Notes under the pieces: model-generated
What the model was told of the DNA's origin: nothing
Seen by the model: only the letters and a program-made list of their open reading frames with translations
The model's database searches: none
Position numbers and translations under genes: made by a program
Assembly: GCA_030832825.1 (NCBI GenBank)
Contig: JAURIJ010000005.1
Location: 1-64,000 of the forward strand
Origin: Gammaproteobacteria bacterium
Lineage (GTDB): Bacteria > Pseudomonadota > Gammaproteobacteria > Pseudomonadales > Pseudohongiellaceae
Direction: 5' to 3'
Length of the DNA: 64,000 nucleotides
In this document: positions 54,011-63,609 of the stretch, in pieces
Layout: every line of letters starts with the position of its first letter
How positions within the stretch are numbered: position 1 is the stretch's first letter

Positions 54011-55021
54011 TCAACAGGTTGCCGCGGCAGAGCGGCGAACAGCGGCGATCTGCCCGGGCAGCGGCGCCTCGCACTGCCGCGCCTGCATGGTCGGCGTGGT
54101 GTCTAGCGCGTCGAGGGCGATGGCGGGCGCCTGCAGCTTGAGATGCGCGAACAGGGCGCGGCCGTTGTCGGACAGCGGCCGCAGACTTTCCCCCTCGTCC
54201 TGCACCGCGTGCATCACCTTCATGCGCACCGAGCTGCGCACATTGCCGCCGATCACCATGATTTTCATGGCTTGCGGGTCGACCTTCACCACGATGTCGC
54301 AGTGCGTGCGCGCGCCGGCGCCCAGCTGGGCGCGGCGCTCGGCCAGGCTGCGGTAGGCCGGGCGGCTGCCTCGGCACAGCAGATCCCCGGGCATGATCTC
54401 GGCCTCGCCCGGGTCGTGGGCGGTGAACACGGCCCGCGTGTCGCGGCCGTCGCTGGCGCGGATGGCCTGATCGATGTAGGTGTGGTGGGCGATGGCGCGG
54501 CGGAACTGGGCAGTCTCGCCGATGCCGCTTTCGCACATGACCCAGGAGATGAAGGCGGCCGACCAGGCATCACGCCAGCGCGCGCCGGTGCCTTCGGTGT
54601 TCCAGTTGGCGTTCTGGCGCTGCAGGATCCAGTCGCTGTCCGGCGTGGCCGCCCAGTAACCGGCGATGGTGCTGGCGAGCCGAGTGCTCTCGCCGGCACT
54701 CAAGCGGGCGAAGGCCCCGCGCGGCATGGGCTGGGAGGATGGCTCGGCGCGGGGCTGTTCGTCGACGCCATGGCCGAACCAGGCCCATTCCTGCACGGCG
54801 GTGTCGACAATGCGGCGTCGCACATCGTCGAGGGGCAGGGCGCGGCAGCTGCGATCGGTGATGCGCATGGTGCCGGGGGTGCCCGTGACCCGTTCACTGG
54901 GCGCTCGTACATCCAGCACGTCGGCGGGCAGGCGTTGCAGGGATTCACCTGTCTGTGCCTGCGCAGCGGCACTGGCGAGACAGAACAGGCTGGCGTGCAG
55001 AAACGGCTTGAATGCGGGCAT
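54011..55021 (-). CDS. Exported DUF2272 protein
   Basis: A 336-residue protein with a signal peptide (cut near 'AAAQAQ') and a C-terminal DUF2272 domain of the CHAP/NlpC-like type: '[16 protein letters not shown]' with a Ser/Ala in place of the usual nucleophile Cys and Cys a few residues later, and '[13 protein letters not shown]'. The family is thought to be cell-wall related. I placed the start at 55021, right before the signal peptide; upstream codons are unlikely. Between it and pspC lie 124 bases without a gene. Confidence 0.7.
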   Translation of the reverse strand: MPAFKPFLHASLFCLASAAAQAQTGESLQRLPADVLDVRAPSERVTGTPGTMRITDRSCRALPLDDVRRRIVDTAVQEWAWFGHGVDEQPRAEPSSQPMPRGAFARLSAGESTRLASTIAGYWAATPDSDWILQRQNANWNTEGTGARWRDAWSAAFISWVMCESGIGETAQFRRAIAHHTYIDQAIRASDGRDTRAVFTAHDPGEAEIMPGDLLCRGSRPAYRSLAERRAQLGAGARTHCDIVVKVDPQAMKIMVIGGNVRSSVRMKVMHAVQDEGESLRPLSDNGRALFAHLKLQAPAIALDALDTTPTMQARQCEAPLPGQIAAVRRSAAATC

Positions 55022-55145
55022 CGGGTGGGCAATCCAGGTTCGGCTGGTGAGCGGACAGTGCCCGGAGTGTAGCCGCTTGCCCTGAAGCCGGGAAGAGGCC
55101 TGCGCCCCCGCGAGCGGGGATGAACGGGAGCGCAGGCAAACCGGT

Positions 55146-55817
55146 TCAGATGCGCTTGATCTCGCAGTGCAGACGGAAGCGGCGCGAGGTGATGAACGCC
55201 TCCACATCGCGCAGGCGGGCCTCTACCCCTTGCAGGGCGGCGGCACATTCGCGCACGGACATGGCGTTGTCGGCCTGCCGGTCGGCACGGCGGTCCGCCT
55301 GCTGCTGCGTCGAATCGATCCCGCCGTCGTCCTCACGGCTGTCCCTTGGGCGGCGGCTGGCAACGCCCATGACGTCCTGTGGCGCCTTCTCCAGCGCGAT
55401 CCACAGCACGCCGTAGACGAAGAAGGTGAACGGGCCGGCGATGAAGAACGACAGCACGGCCAGGATGCGCACCGTGCGGGCGCGCAGTTCCAGATACTCG
55501 GCGATGCCGCTGCACACGCCGGCCACCTTCACGTCCCGGCCGCGATACAGCGTCTTGCGGTAGTTGAGCGAGCGGAAATGCTCGGCTGTGCGGCTGGCGG
55601 AAAGATAAGAGCGCACCTTGCCGTTGCCGTCCGGCTTCACCCACCAGTAGGCGACGAAGTACACCAGCACCAGCGTGGGCCAGGTGATGCAGGCCAGCAC
55701 GACGATGACGCGCACCAGCACGACAGGCACGTCCATGTAGTCCGCCAGCCCGGCGCACACGCCCAGGAAGCGCTTGCGCTGCTGGTTCAGCTCAAAGGGC
55801 CTGTTGCGGGGGTTCAT
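55146..55817 (-). CDS. pspC: Phage shock protein C with two PspC domains
   Basis: A 223-residue membrane protein. It has two copies of the PspC domain instead of one: 'KRFLGVCAGLADYMDVPVVL' at about residues 15-34 and 'VKVAGVCSGIAEYLELRART' at about 97-116, each followed by a transmembrane segment. A charged C-terminal helix follows (about residues 160-220). PspC senses envelope stress and relieves PspA inhibition of PspF with PspB. It overlaps pspB by 26 bases. I chose the ATG at 55817 because it matches the family N-terminus. Confidence 0.85.
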   Translation of the reverse strand: MNPRNRPFELNQQRKRFLGVCAGLADYMDVPVVLVRVIVVLACITWPTLVLVYFVAYWWVKPDGNGKVRSYLSASRTAEHFRSLNYRKTLYRGRDVKVAGVCSGIAEYLELRARTVRILAVLSFFIAGPFTFFVYGVLWIALEKAPQDVMGVASRRPRDSREDDGGIDSTQQQADRRADRQADNAMSVRECAAALQGVEARLRDVEAFITSRRFRLHCEIKRI

Positions 55818-56040
55818 GCTGCTCTCTCCAGGTGGGCACTTCCGCATCGAGAATGGCTTCCAGCGTGTCGATCCGGGTGCTCAGCGAACGGGCGATGGCT
55901 GAGAGTTCACGGATGTCGTACTCGGTCTCGGTGGAGAGCCGCACTTTCTTTTCCTTGCGCTGGTAGAGAATGAACGTCCAGACGGTGATGAAGCCGCCCA
56001 CCATGCCCACCAGCACGATGACAAATTCGAAGAATTCCAT
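55792..56040 (-). CDS. pspB: Phage shock protein B
   Basis: An 82-residue protein with one N-terminal transmembrane helix ('FVIVLVGMVGGFITVWTFIL') and a cytoplasmic coiled coil ('ELSAIARSLSTRIDTLEAIL'), as in PspB. It acts with PspC to activate the psp response. It lies 20 bases after pspA and overlaps pspC, within one operon driven by the sigma-54 promoter. Confidence 0.88.
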   Translation of the reverse strand: MEFFEFVIVLVGMVGGFITVWTFILYQRKEKKVRLSTETEYDIRELSAIARSLSTRIDTLEAILDAEVPTWREQHEPPQQAL

Positions 56041-56060
56041 TGCCTGAGTCCCGTCGCGGC

Positions 56061-56717
56061 TTACTTGTTGAGTTTGGTCTTGATGGCCTGCAGTTCCTGC
56101 TCGATCTTTTCCTGGCGTGCCAGTTCCTCGAATTCGCTGTGCAGGCCCTTGCCCTCGCGGCTCAGACTTTCCACCTGGCCTTCCATCAGGTCAATCTTCT
56201 TTTCGTAGTACTCGAACTTGTTCATCGCGCTGTCGATGCTGTAGTTGTGCAGCTGGCGGTTCACGTCCACCCGGGACTGGGCGGCGGTGGTGCGCATGAC
56301 GATGGTCTTCTGCCGTGCCCGGGCGTCGTTGAGCTTGGATTGCAGCAAGTCAATCTCGTGACTGAGCTTGTCGAGTGTCTCGTCCAGCTTGAGCATCTCG
56401 CTGTCGAGCAGTTCCACCGTGGCCAGCACGCCGGCACGTTCCACCAGGGCGGCCTTGGCCAGGTCCTCGCGGTCCTTGCTCATGGCGAGCTCCGCCTTGC
56501 TCTGCCAGTCGTCCGCCTGGCGGCGCAGCTGTTCGGCGCGGCGGTGCAGGGTCTTCTTCTCGGCGATCACCTTGGCGGTGCCGCTGCGCACTTCCACCAG
56601 GGTCTCTTCCATCTCCTGAATGACCATGCGGATCATTTTTTCCGGGTTCTCGGCCTTGTCGAGCAGGGCGCTGATGTTGGCATTGATGATGTCGGTCAGG
56701 CGCGAAAAGATGCTCAT
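56061..56717 (-). CDS. pspA: Phage shock protein A
   Basis: A 218-residue PspA/IM30 (ESCRT-III-like) protein that binds stressed inner membranes and inhibits PspF. The amphipathic N-terminal helix ('MSIFSRLTDIINANISALLD') and the long coiled-coil body ('MIRMVIQEMEETLVEVRSGT' onwards) are typical. I chose the ATG at 56717 because longer frames run into the control region. It is the first gene of pspABC, downstream of a sigma-54 promoter. Confidence 0.95.
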   Translation of the reverse strand: MSIFSRLTDIINANISALLDKAENPEKMIRMVIQEMEETLVEVRSGTAKVIAEKKTLHRRAEQLRRQADDWQSKAELAMSKDREDLAKAALVERAGVLATVELLDSEMLKLDETLDKLSHEIDLLQSKLNDARARQKTIVMRTTAAQSRVDVNRQLHNYSIDSAMNKFEYYEKKIDLMEGQVESLSREGKGLHSEFEELARQEKIEQELQAIKTKLNK

Positions 56718-56767
56718 GGTCTGGATTCCTTCGTTGAGTGTGTGGGATTGGCGAATGACTGCAACAA

Positions 56768-56783
56768 AGCAGCTTCTGTGCCA
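56768..56783 (-). promoter_or_regulatory. Sigma-54 promoter of the psp operon
   Basis: On the minus strand TGGCAC-A-N4-CTGCT matches the sigma-54 consensus (GG at -24 and GC at -12 correctly spaced; one deviation, C for T in TTGC). The transcript should start near 56757, about 40 bases before pspA. PspF, encoded divergently, would bind further upstream in the 197-base intergenic region. Confidence 0.82.
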
Positions 56784-56914
56784 GTCTTGGTAATCTCTCC
56801 AACCTGTTGAATTGCAATGATTAAAAGCATCTGCCTTGCCGACCACCCGTTTGCGCGTGGTGAAATTGCTCACTTGGTGGTACTTTCGGCGAAATCCTTC
56901 TGCTGGAGTCTGCC

Positions 56915-57940
56915 ATGCCTTCTGATGCGTCCGCGCCTCGCATGATCGGGGAATCGGCGAGCTTTCTCGAGATGCAGGAGCATGTGTCGCGCGTGGCCCC
57001 CCTGCGCAAGCCGGTGCTGATCGTCGGCGAACGCGGCACGGGCAAGGAGCTGATCGCCGCACGCCTGCACTTTCTCTCCAGGCGCTGGCAGCAGGCCTTC
57101 CTCAAGATCAATTGCGCGGCCGTCAGCGAGACGCTGCTGGAGTCCCAGCTCTTCGGTCACGAGACCGGCGCCTTCACCGGTGCCACGTCGCAGAAGAAGG
57201 GCTACTTCGAGCGCGCCGATGGCGGCACGTTGTTCCTGGACGAGCTGGCCAACACCGCGCTGCCGGTGCAGGAGAAGATCCTGAGGGTCATCGAGTACGG
57301 CGAGTTCGAACGCCTGGGAGGCAATCAGACCCTGAAGGTGGATGTGCGCCTCGTGGCGGCCACCAACGAGGACCTGCCGAGCCTGGCCCGGCGCGGCCGT
57401 TTCCGCGAGGACCTGCTGGACAGACTCGCCTTCGATGTCATCACGCTGCCGCCCTTGCGCGCGCGCGTGGAGGACATCCTGGTGCTGGCCGAGCACTTCG
57501 CCGTCGGCATGGTGAAGGAGCTGGGCGGTGACTATTTCCATGGCTTCAGCCCCAACATGCAGCGCATGCTGCAGACTCACACCTGGCCCGGCAATGTGCG
57601 CGAACTGAAGAACGTGGTGGAACGCGCGGTCTATCAGAGCCCCGAAAAACCCATCAGTCATCTGGTGTTCAACCCGTTCGAGTCGCCCTACCGGCCGAGC
57701 GCTCCTGCGGCACCGGCACAGCCCGCTGCCGCGTCTGCCGACGCCGCGACGTCCGGGGCGCCGGATCTGAGCGAGCTGGACACCCTGGACTTCGTGACCC
57801 ACGTGCAGCAGCACGAGATCGAGCTGCTCAAGCAGGCGATGAAGCGCTCCCAGTTCAATCAACGCAAGGCGGCCGAGTTCCTGCAGATGAGTTATCACCA
57901 GTTGCGTGGCTATCTGCGCAAGTACGATCTGCTGGGCTGA
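56915..57940 (+). CDS. pspF: PspF, sigma-54 enhancer-binding activator
   Basis: A 341-residue AAA+ activator without an N-terminal receiver domain, as in PspF. Walker A 'GERGTGKEL' (about residues 38-46), 'GAFTGA' loop (about 85-90), Walker B 'GGTLFLDEL', and a C-terminal Fis-type helix-turn-helix ('[20 protein letters not shown]'). An Ala/Pro-rich linker at about residues 255-285 separates the domains. It opens the sigma-54 promoter of pspABC and is held back by PspA. The ATG at 56915 has only a weak upstream site (CTGGAG). Confidence 0.92.
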   Translation: MPSDASAPRMIGESASFLEMQEHVSRVAPLRKPVLIVGERGTGKELIAARLHFLSRRWQQAFLKINCAAVSETLLESQLFGHETGAFTGATSQKKGYFERADGGTLFLDELANTALPVQEKILRVIEYGEFERLGGNQTLKVDVRLVAATNEDLPSLARRGRFREDLLDRLAFDVITLPPLRARVEDILVLAEHFAVGMVKELGGDYFHGFSPNMQRMLQTHTWPGNVRELKNVVERAVYQSPEKPISHLVFNPFESPYRPSAPAAPAQPAAASADAATSGAPDLSELDTLDFVTHVQQHEIELLKQAMKRSQFNQRKAAEFLQMSYHQLRGYLRKYDLLG

Positions 57941-57950
57941 GGCGGCATCC

Positions 57951-58670
57951 ATGGCGTTCCAGTTTCCGGCGATCAACCATCTCTATCTGCTGGCGAGTCT
58001 GCTGGCACTTGCGCTGGCCATCGGCAGTCGCGACAAGCTCGTCGACCGTACCTCCATGCTCTGGTTCGGTGTGCTCTGCAGTTTTGCCGTCTGGACCCTG
58101 CGTGAGTTGCTGGCCAATATCGGCACCACTCTGGCATGGCAGCTGGCGTTCCAGCGTCTCGTCTATCTCGGCGTCGTTTTTGGCGTGGTGTTCTGGCTCT
58201 TCTTCGCGATTCACTATGCGGGTCTGCAGCGCTGGCTGAGTCCCCTGGTGGTCACGCTCCTGCTGCTGGTGCCCGCCGCCACGTTCGTGCTCGTGAATGC
58301 CCCGGCGCAGATGAAAAACGTGGCGATGCAGCTGCGCCGTCAGGCGCATACAGACCCGCTCACGCAGCTGGCCAATCGTCGTGGACAGCTCGACTGGGTG
58401 GCAGGCCTTAAGGCTTGCATTCTCAGGCTTGGTTTAGAGCGGGTCCCGCAAAGCCTTGCACGTTGTATGACTCGCCTGTTCGGCTTGATTGACGAGGTGC
58501 AGCGCAGTGGTGCAGCGAAAATTCGTATTGGTACTATGCCAGGCACAAGCGCTTGTGCGGCATTTCTGCTGGAGAGTTTTTATCCAGATTTGCAGAAGCA
58601 CGAAGGCAAGCGACAGGGGCGCAATTGTGTGCTGTCGGCCGCGTCTGTCGTCGAAGGCTCCGCAACATGA
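57951..58670 (+). pseudogene. Broken membrane diguanylate cyclase gene
   Basis: The frame starts with three or four transmembrane helices (residues 8-120) and the beginning of a GGDEF domain ('QAHTDPLTQLANRRG', about residues 130-144). The core of the domain is then missing: no DxDxFK, no GGDEF/GGEEF. The last 90 codons are unrelated in composition, with a 'KRQGRNCV' near the end that recalls a GGDEF terminus. The gene cannot make c-di-GMP and looks like the result of internal deletion or rearrangement. It follows pspF by 10 bases and its stop overlaps the next start. Confidence 0.7.
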
Positions 58671-59467
58671 GCACAGCGCTGATGCCGAGCGGCGTGCAGC
58701 TGTGGCAAGTGCCGCAGCACGGCCAGGATGTGGCAGCGCAGACGAGCTTGCTCTCGCCCCAGGAACTGTCTCATCTGAATGCGCTCACAGACGCTGCCAC
58801 GCGCGATCGCCATGTGTTGGCGCGTGCCGCATTGCGCGTGGCGCTGAGCCGCTGGATGCCTGCCGTAGCGCCTCAGGACTGGCGTTTCACGCGTTCCGCC
58901 CATGGGCGCCCGGAGTTGGCCGGGTCCCTCGATGCAACATCCCTTTCCTTCAATGTGGCGCACACTGATGACGAGATCATTGTGGCGCTGTCGGCTGACG
59001 GGCGCGTGGGCGTGGATGTCGAGGCCCTGCAGCGCCAGGCCGATGCCCTGGCCCTGGCGCGTCGCTATTTCCAGCCCGAAGAAGTGGCGGTGCTGGAGGC
59101 CCTGTCGGTGCACCAGCGGCAGCAGCGCTTCCTGGAGTTGTGGACGCTCAAGGAAGCCTGCGTGAAGGCGACGGGGGAGGGGCTGGCCCGGGGGCTGCGA
59201 CGGGTAGGCTTCACGCTGGACGCTGCCTCAGGCATTGTGCCGTTGTCGATGGCGCACGAGGGGGATGATGCCTGGCAGTTCTGGCAATGGTCACTCGCCG
59301 GCCGGCATCTGGTGGCCCTGGCTTTGCAGGGCGGGAGCGAGCCTTGCGTGGTGCGCTGGGGGCGCTTGCAGAATCTGCAGCCTGTCGAGATGGACGCGCC
59401 CCACTTGCTGCGCGCGTCCGCGGCGTATCAGGCGAGGATGTATTCCAGCACGAACTTGGAGCCGTAG
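58667..59467 (+). CDS. 4'-phosphopantetheinyl transferase (Sfp-type)
   Basis: A 266-residue Sfp/Gsp-type enzyme that transfers phosphopantetheine from CoA to carrier proteins. Key residues are 'VGVDVEAL' (magnesium ligands) and 'FLELWTLKEACVKATGEG' (W-x-x-K-E-A-x-x-K), with 'RYFQPEEVAVL' between. The long Sfp type suggests activation of secondary-metabolite or specialised fatty-acid carrier proteins, beyond AcpS. The ATG at 58667 overlaps the stop of the broken cyclase gene. The 3' end overlaps the convergent membrane gene by 40 bases. Confidence 0.88.
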   Translation: MSTALMPSGVQLWQVPQHGQDVAAQTSLLSPQELSHLNALTDAATRDRHVLARAALRVALSRWMPAVAPQDWRFTRSAHGRPELAGSLDATSLSFNVAHTDDEIIVALSADGRVGVDVEALQRQADALALARRYFQPEEVAVLEALSVHQRQQRFLELWTLKEACVKATGEGLARGLRRVGFTLDAASGIVPLSMAHEGDDAWQFWQWSLAGRHLVALALQGGSEPCVVRWGRLQNLQPVEMDAPHLLRASAAYQARMYSSTNLEP

Positions 59468-60231
59468 AAGCCCAGGATCAACAGGCCGAAGCCGGACAGG
59501 GTGAAGCGGATGGCCGTGGTGCCGCGCCAGCCGAGTTGATGGCGGCCCCACAGCAGCACGCAGAACACGCCCCAGGCCAGCAGGGAGAACACGGTCTTGT
59601 GCGGCAGCCCCTGCGCCCACATGTCCTCGACGAACACGAAGCCGGCCATGATGCCCAGTGTCAGCAGTCCCTGCGCCACCCACAGCAGCTCGAAGAGAAA
59701 GGCTTCCATGTCCTGCAGGGGCGGGAAGCGGCGGATCACGCTGGCCGCGTGATGGTGGCGCAGCTGGTGATTCTGGAAGGCCAGGAAGCCGGCCTGCAGT
59801 GCCGCGATAGTGAACAGGCTGTAGGCGAGAATCGACAGCAGAATGTGTCCTGCGAGCCCGGCCTCCAGGGGGCGGGGAGGGTAGCTGCTGCGAATCAGCA
59901 GCGAGGCCAGGATGGCCACGATCGCCAGTGGAAACAGGCCCATGAGCAGGATGCCCAGCGGCTTGCGCAGATTGCTGACGAGCACCAGCAGCGAGATGGC
60001 TGCGCAGATCAGGGTGCTGATCTCGACGATGCCGAAGTGATAGCCGGTTCCGTTGTGAATGACCCCCCCAGCGCTCAGGGCGTGCGAGATCACTGCCAGC
60101 ACTCCCAGCACGAACACGGTGCGATGAGTGCCGCTTTCCTGCATGCGGGCACGCAGCAATCGAGCCTGGAAAACCAGACTGCTGACGTAGAACAGGATCG
60201 CGATGACTCCGGCGATGGTACTTGGCTGCAT
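59428..60231 (-). CDS. CcsA/YpjD-type cytochrome c assembly-like membrane protein
   Basis: A 267-residue protein with eight hydrophobic segments, of the CcsA/CcmC-like 'inner membrane protein YpjD' group that lies next to ffh in many gammaproteobacteria. Family traits are 'HALSAGGVIHNGTGYHFG' early, 'HILLSILAYSLFTIAALQAG' in the middle and 'PHKTVFSLLAWGVF' late; the tryptophan-rich WWD haem-handling motif of CcmC is not evident. The ATG at 60231 is divergent from ffh. The exact function is unknown. Confidence 0.82.
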   Translation of the reverse strand: MQPSTIAGVIAILFYVSSLVFQARLLRARMQESGTHRTVFVLGVLAVISHALSAGGVIHNGTGYHFGIVEISTLICAAISLLVLVSNLRKPLGILLMGLFPLAIVAILASLLIRSSYPPRPLEAGLAGHILLSILAYSLFTIAALQAGFLAFQNHQLRHHHAASVIRRFPPLQDMEAFLFELLWVAQGLLTLGIMAGFVFVEDMWAQGLPHKTVFSLLAWGVFCVLLWGRHQLGWRGTTAIRFTLSGFGLLILGFYGSKFVLEYILA

Positions 60232-60343
60232 GGGTATCTCTGGCACTGCGGCGGATGCGGGGGTGCATCGGGGCGCCTCTTGGCGCGAAAGTTTCTCACA
60301 AGGGGGCTGGGGCGTTGAAGTGATATTTTCCGCCGAGTCGCGG

Positions 60344-60374
60344 CTGTCAACGCAGTGGCGTATCTGGCTATAAT
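60344..60374 (+). promoter_or_regulatory. Probable sigma-70 promoter of ffh
   Basis: A perfect TATAAT at 60369-60374, with a weaker CTGTCA (60344-60349) 19 bases upstream. The predicted start near 60381 leaves a leader of about 50 bases to the ffh ATG. Confidence 0.65.
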
Positions 60375-60432
60375 CGCGCGCACTCTGCGTTTCACCCACG
60401 GCGAGATGAACACCACCAGACGGACGTGATCT

Positions 60433-61815
60433 ATGTTTGAAAGCCTGACCGAACGACTTTCCGGTGCCCTGCGCAAGATCAGCGGCAAGGGGACACTGAC
60501 CGACAACAACATCCAGGACGCGCTGCGCGAAGTGCGCAAGGCCCTGCTCGAAGCCGATGTGGCGCTGCCGGTCGTCAAGGGTTTCATCGAGCGGGTGCGT
60601 CAGCGGGCTGTCGGCCAGGAAGTGTCGCAGAGCCTGAGTCCCAGCCAGGCCTTCATCAAGATCGTCCAGGCCGAACTCGAAGCCGTCATGGGCGTGGCCA
60701 ACGAATCCCTGAACCTGCGTGCCCAGCCTCCCGCCATCATCCTGATGGCCGGTCTGCAAGGCGCCGGCAAGACCACCACGGTGGCCAAGCTGTCGCTGTG
60801 GTTGAAGCAGAATCAGAAGAAGAGCGTCATGGTAGTCAGCGCCGACGTCTACCGTCCTGCCGCGATTGCTCAGCTGCAGACGCTGGCGGCCGATGTCGGG
60901 GTGGAATTCTTCCCCAGCAGCGTGGGGGAAACACCGCGCGCCATCGTGGAAGCGGCCTTGAAGGACGCCAAGCGCAAGTTCATGGACGTGCTGATCGTCG
61001 ACACTGCTGGCCGTCTGGCCATCGACGAGGACATGATGGCGGAGATCCGCCAGCTCCACGCCGTCCTGAATCCGGTGGAAACCCTGTTCGTGGTGGACGC
61101 CATGACGGGCCAGGATGCGGCCAACACTGCCAAGGCGTTCAATGATGCGCTGCCCCTCACGGGCGTGATCCTCACCAAGGCCGATGGTGACGCGCGTGGC
61201 GGTGCCGCGCTGTCCGTGCGCCAAATCACCGGCAAGCCGATCAAGTTCATCGGTGTGGGCGAGAAGTCCGATGCCCTGGAGCCGTTTTACCCCGATCGTA
61301 TCGCCACCCGCATCCTGGGCATGGGCGACCTGCTCTCGCTGATCGAGGAAGTCGAACGCAAGGTGGATCGCGAGAAGGCCGAGCGCATCGCCAGCAAGAT
61401 CAAGAAGGGCAAGGGCTTCGATCTGGAGGACTTCCGCGAGCAGATCAAGCAGATGCAGAACATGGGCGGCATGGCCAGCATCATGGACAAGCTGCCCGGC
61501 ATGGGCGCTCTGCCGCCGGGGGCGGCAAAGATGGTGGACGATTCGCTGTTCCGCCGCATGGAGGCCATCATCAATTCCATGACCATGAAGGAGCGCATGA
61601 ACCCCGACATTCTCAACGGCTCGCGCAAGCGTCGCATCACGCTGGGTTCGGGCACGGACATTCAGGACCTGAACCGTCTGCTCAAGCAGCACAAGCAGAT
61701 GCAGAAGGTCATGAAGAAGATGAAGAGTGGCGGGCTGGCGAACATGATGCGCGGGCTGGGTGGCATGCGCGGACCGGGCGGATTCCCCGGGGCCGGCGGT
61801 CCGCCTCGCTTCTAG
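60433..61815 (+). CDS. ffh: Signal recognition particle protein Ffh
   Basis: A 460-residue SRP54 GTPase, which binds 4.5S RNA and signal sequences of nascent inner-membrane proteins. The NG domain shows the P-loop 'GLQGAGKTTT' (about residues 106-115), 'DTAGR', and 'TKADGDARGG'; the Met-rich M domain follows from about residue 325 ('KQMQNMGGMASIMDKLPGMG' and a Gly/Met-rich tail). It precedes the rpsP operon as in most gammaproteobacteria. Confidence 0.97.
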   Translation: MFESLTERLSGALRKISGKGTLTDNNIQDALREVRKALLEADVALPVVKGFIERVRQRAVGQEVSQSLSPSQAFIKIVQAELEAVMGVANESLNLRAQPPAIILMAGLQGAGKTTTVAKLSLWLKQNQKKSVMVVSADVYRPAAIAQLQTLAADVGVEFFPSSVGETPRAIVEAALKDAKRKFMDVLIVDTAGRLAIDEDMMAEIRQLHAVLNPVETLFVVDAMTGQDAANTAKAFNDALPLTGVILTKADGDARGGAALSVRQITGKPIKFIGVGEKSDALEPFYPDRIATRILGMGDLLSLIEEVERKVDREKAERIASKIKKGKGFDLEDFREQIKQMQNMGGMASIMDKLPGMGALPPGAAKMVDDSLFRRMEAIINSMTMKERMNPDILNGSRKRRITLGSGTDIQDLNRLLKQHKQMQKVMKKMKSGGLANMMRGLGGMRGPGGFPGAGGPPRF

Positions 61816-61850
61816 CGGTCTGATCACAGGGGAATTTCTCCAAAGTTTTC

Positions 61851-61879
61851 TTCCATCTGCGCAGTTATTCACATAGAAT
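61851..61879 (+). promoter_or_regulatory. Possible promoter of the rpsP operon
   Basis: TTCCAT (61851-61856), 17 bases, then TAGAAT (61874-61879). The -35 match is weak, the -10 good. It leaves a leader of over 100 bases before rpsP, where a T-rich stretch lies at 61960-61968. Confidence 0.4.
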
Positions 61880-62000
61880 GCCTGCCTTTTTCCGGCCTCC
61901 GCACTTCAATGGTCGCCCGCTCTCGGTGGGTACACGGTGCAAGTGCTTGAGGTCATGTCAGTTTTTTTGTTTGGATGCCTAACTCAGGAAGCTTACGTTT

Positions 62001-62261
62001 ATGGTCACTATTCGACTGGCTCGTGCCGGTGCCAAGAAGAAGCCGTTCTACTACATCACCGTTGCCGATCAGCGCAACGCCCGTGATGGCCGTTTCATCG
62101 AGCGCATCGGGTTTTTCAATCCCGTTGCCCGTGGCAAGGAAGAGCGTCTGCGCATCAACCTGGATCGCGTGCAGTACTGGTCCGGCAATGGCGCACAGGC
62201 CAGCCAGCGCGTTGCTGCTCTGGTGAAGGAAGCCTCGTCTGCGGCCACCACCGCAGCCTGA
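62001..62261 (+). CDS. rpsP: 30S ribosomal protein S16
   Basis: An 86-residue S16 with the typical N-terminus ('[20 protein letters not shown]') and '[14 protein letters not shown]'. It binds 16S rRNA in early 30S assembly. It is the first gene of the conserved rpsP-rimM-trmD-rplS operon, four bases before rimM. The Ala/Thr-rich C-terminal tail is normal for the family. Confidence 0.97.
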   Translation: MVTIRLARAGAKKKPFYYITVADQRNARDGRFIERIGFFNPVARGKEERLRINLDRVQYWSGNGAQASQRVAALVKEASSAATTAA

Positions 62262-62265
62262 AGGC

Positions 62266-62802
62266 ATGAGTCTTGACCCACAGTCACTGGTGACCATCGG
62301 GCGCATCGGGCGCCTCTACGGCATCAAGGGCTGGGTGAAGCTGATTTCCTATACGGATCCGCAGGACAACATTCTTGATTACCAGCATCTGCTTGCCCGC
62401 ATCGGCGGTGAGTGGCAGCCCTTCGAGATGGATGACTGCAAGGTGCATGGCAAGGGGCTGATCGCCCACTTCGCCGGGTACGACGACCCGGATCAGTCCA
62501 AGTTGCTGGCCGGTGTGGAACTGGCAGTGACGCGCGATCAGCTGCCGGCCCTCGATCCGGATGATTTCTACTGGCACGAGTTGATCGGCATGCGTGTCGA
62601 GACTCTGGCCGGTCAGTGGCTGGGGAATGTCGCCAAGTTGCTGGAAACCGGTGCCAACGATGTGCTGGTGGTGAAGCCCTGCAAGGGCAGCATCGATGGT
62701 CGGGAACGTCTGATCCCCTACCTGCCGCAGCGAGTCGTGCATCGGGTGAGTCGTGATGACAAGTGCATTGTGGTCGACTGGGAGCCGGAGTATCTGGCCT
62801 GA
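62266..62802 (+). CDS. rimM: Ribosome maturation factor RimM
   Basis: A 178-residue RimM with the N-terminal RimM domain ('TIGRIGRLYGIKGWVKLISY') and the C-terminal PRC-barrel ('DFYWHELIGMRV', 'LLETGANDVLVV', 'RLIPYLPQRVV'). It assists maturation of the 30S head through S19. It lies between rpsP and trmD in the standard order. Confidence 0.96.
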   Translation: MSLDPQSLVTIGRIGRLYGIKGWVKLISYTDPQDNILDYQHLLARIGGEWQPFEMDDCKVHGKGLIAHFAGYDDPDQSKLLAGVELAVTRDQLPALDPDDFYWHELIGMRVETLAGQWLGNVAKLLETGANDVLVVKPCKGSIDGRERLIPYLPQRVVHRVSRDDKCIVVDWEPEYLA

Positions 62803-62823
62803 CGCGGCGCAAGGGGGCAGGGC

Positions 62824-63579
62824 GTGAAGATCGACATAGTCACGCTGCTTCCGGAGATGTTCGCCGCCGTCACCCAGCATGGCATCACGGGGCGGGCGTG
62901 TCGCGAAGGCATCGTGACAGTGCGCAGCTGGAATCCGCGGGATTTCACCTTCGACCGTCACCGCACCGTGGATGATCGCCCGTTCGGGGGCGGCCCCGGC
63001 ATGTTGATGAAGACGGAGCCATTGGCTGCTGCCATCGGCGCGGCAAAGGCAGCGCTGAATGAGGAAGGTGAAACGCCGGTCGTGATCTACCTGTCACCCC
63101 AGGGACGGCGGCTCGATCAGCGCGGGGTGGAGGAACTGGCCAGGCGCAGCGCGATGGTCCTCGTCTGCGGCCGCTACCAGGGCATCGACGAGCGTGTGCT
63201 GCAGAGCGAGATCGACGAAGAGTGGTCGGTCGGGGACTTTGTCCTGAGCGGCGGCGAACTGGGAGCCATGGTCATGATGGATGCCGTCATTCGCTACCAG
63301 CCCGGCGCGCTGGGGCATGAAGGCTCTGCCCAGGCCGATTCGTTCGCGGATGGCCTGCTGGATTGCCCGCAGTACACGCGGCCACAGGAGTTTCGCGGTC
63401 AGGCAGTGCCGGCGGTGCTGACCGGCGGCAACCACGAAGAGATACGCAGATGGCGATTGCAGCAAAGCCTCGGGGCAACCTGGCTGAAGCGACCGGATCT
63501 GCTGGAAGGAATGACGCTCGACAACGAGCAGAAGAGTTTGCTGGAACAATTTATTGATGATTACGAGGCGCAGCGCTGA
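62824..63579 (+). CDS. trmD: tRNA (guanine-N1)-methyltransferase
   Basis: A 251-residue SPOUT methyltransferase that makes m1G37 in tRNA, preventing frameshifting. The trefoil-knot SAM site is visible ('[13 protein letters not shown]', '[20 protein letters not shown]'), with the N-terminal '[10 protein letters not shown]' strand and the C-terminal tRNA-binding helices. It starts with GTG at 62824 behind GGGGCAGGGC. The gene lies 21 bases after rimM. Confidence 0.96.
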   Translation: MKIDIVTLLPEMFAAVTQHGITGRACREGIVTVRSWNPRDFTFDRHRTVDDRPFGGGPGMLMKTEPLAAAIGAAKAALNEEGETPVVIYLSPQGRRLDQRGVEELARRSAMVLVCGRYQGIDERVLQSEIDEEWSVGDFVLSGGELGAMVMMDAVIRYQPGALGHEGSAQADSFADGLLDCPQYTRPQEFRGQAVPAVLTGGNHEEIRRWRLQQSLGATWLKRPDLLEGMTLDNEQKSLLEQFIDDYEAQR

Positions 63580-63609
63580 CGCGTGGCCCTCGCACCCGGG
63601 AGCAAGGCA

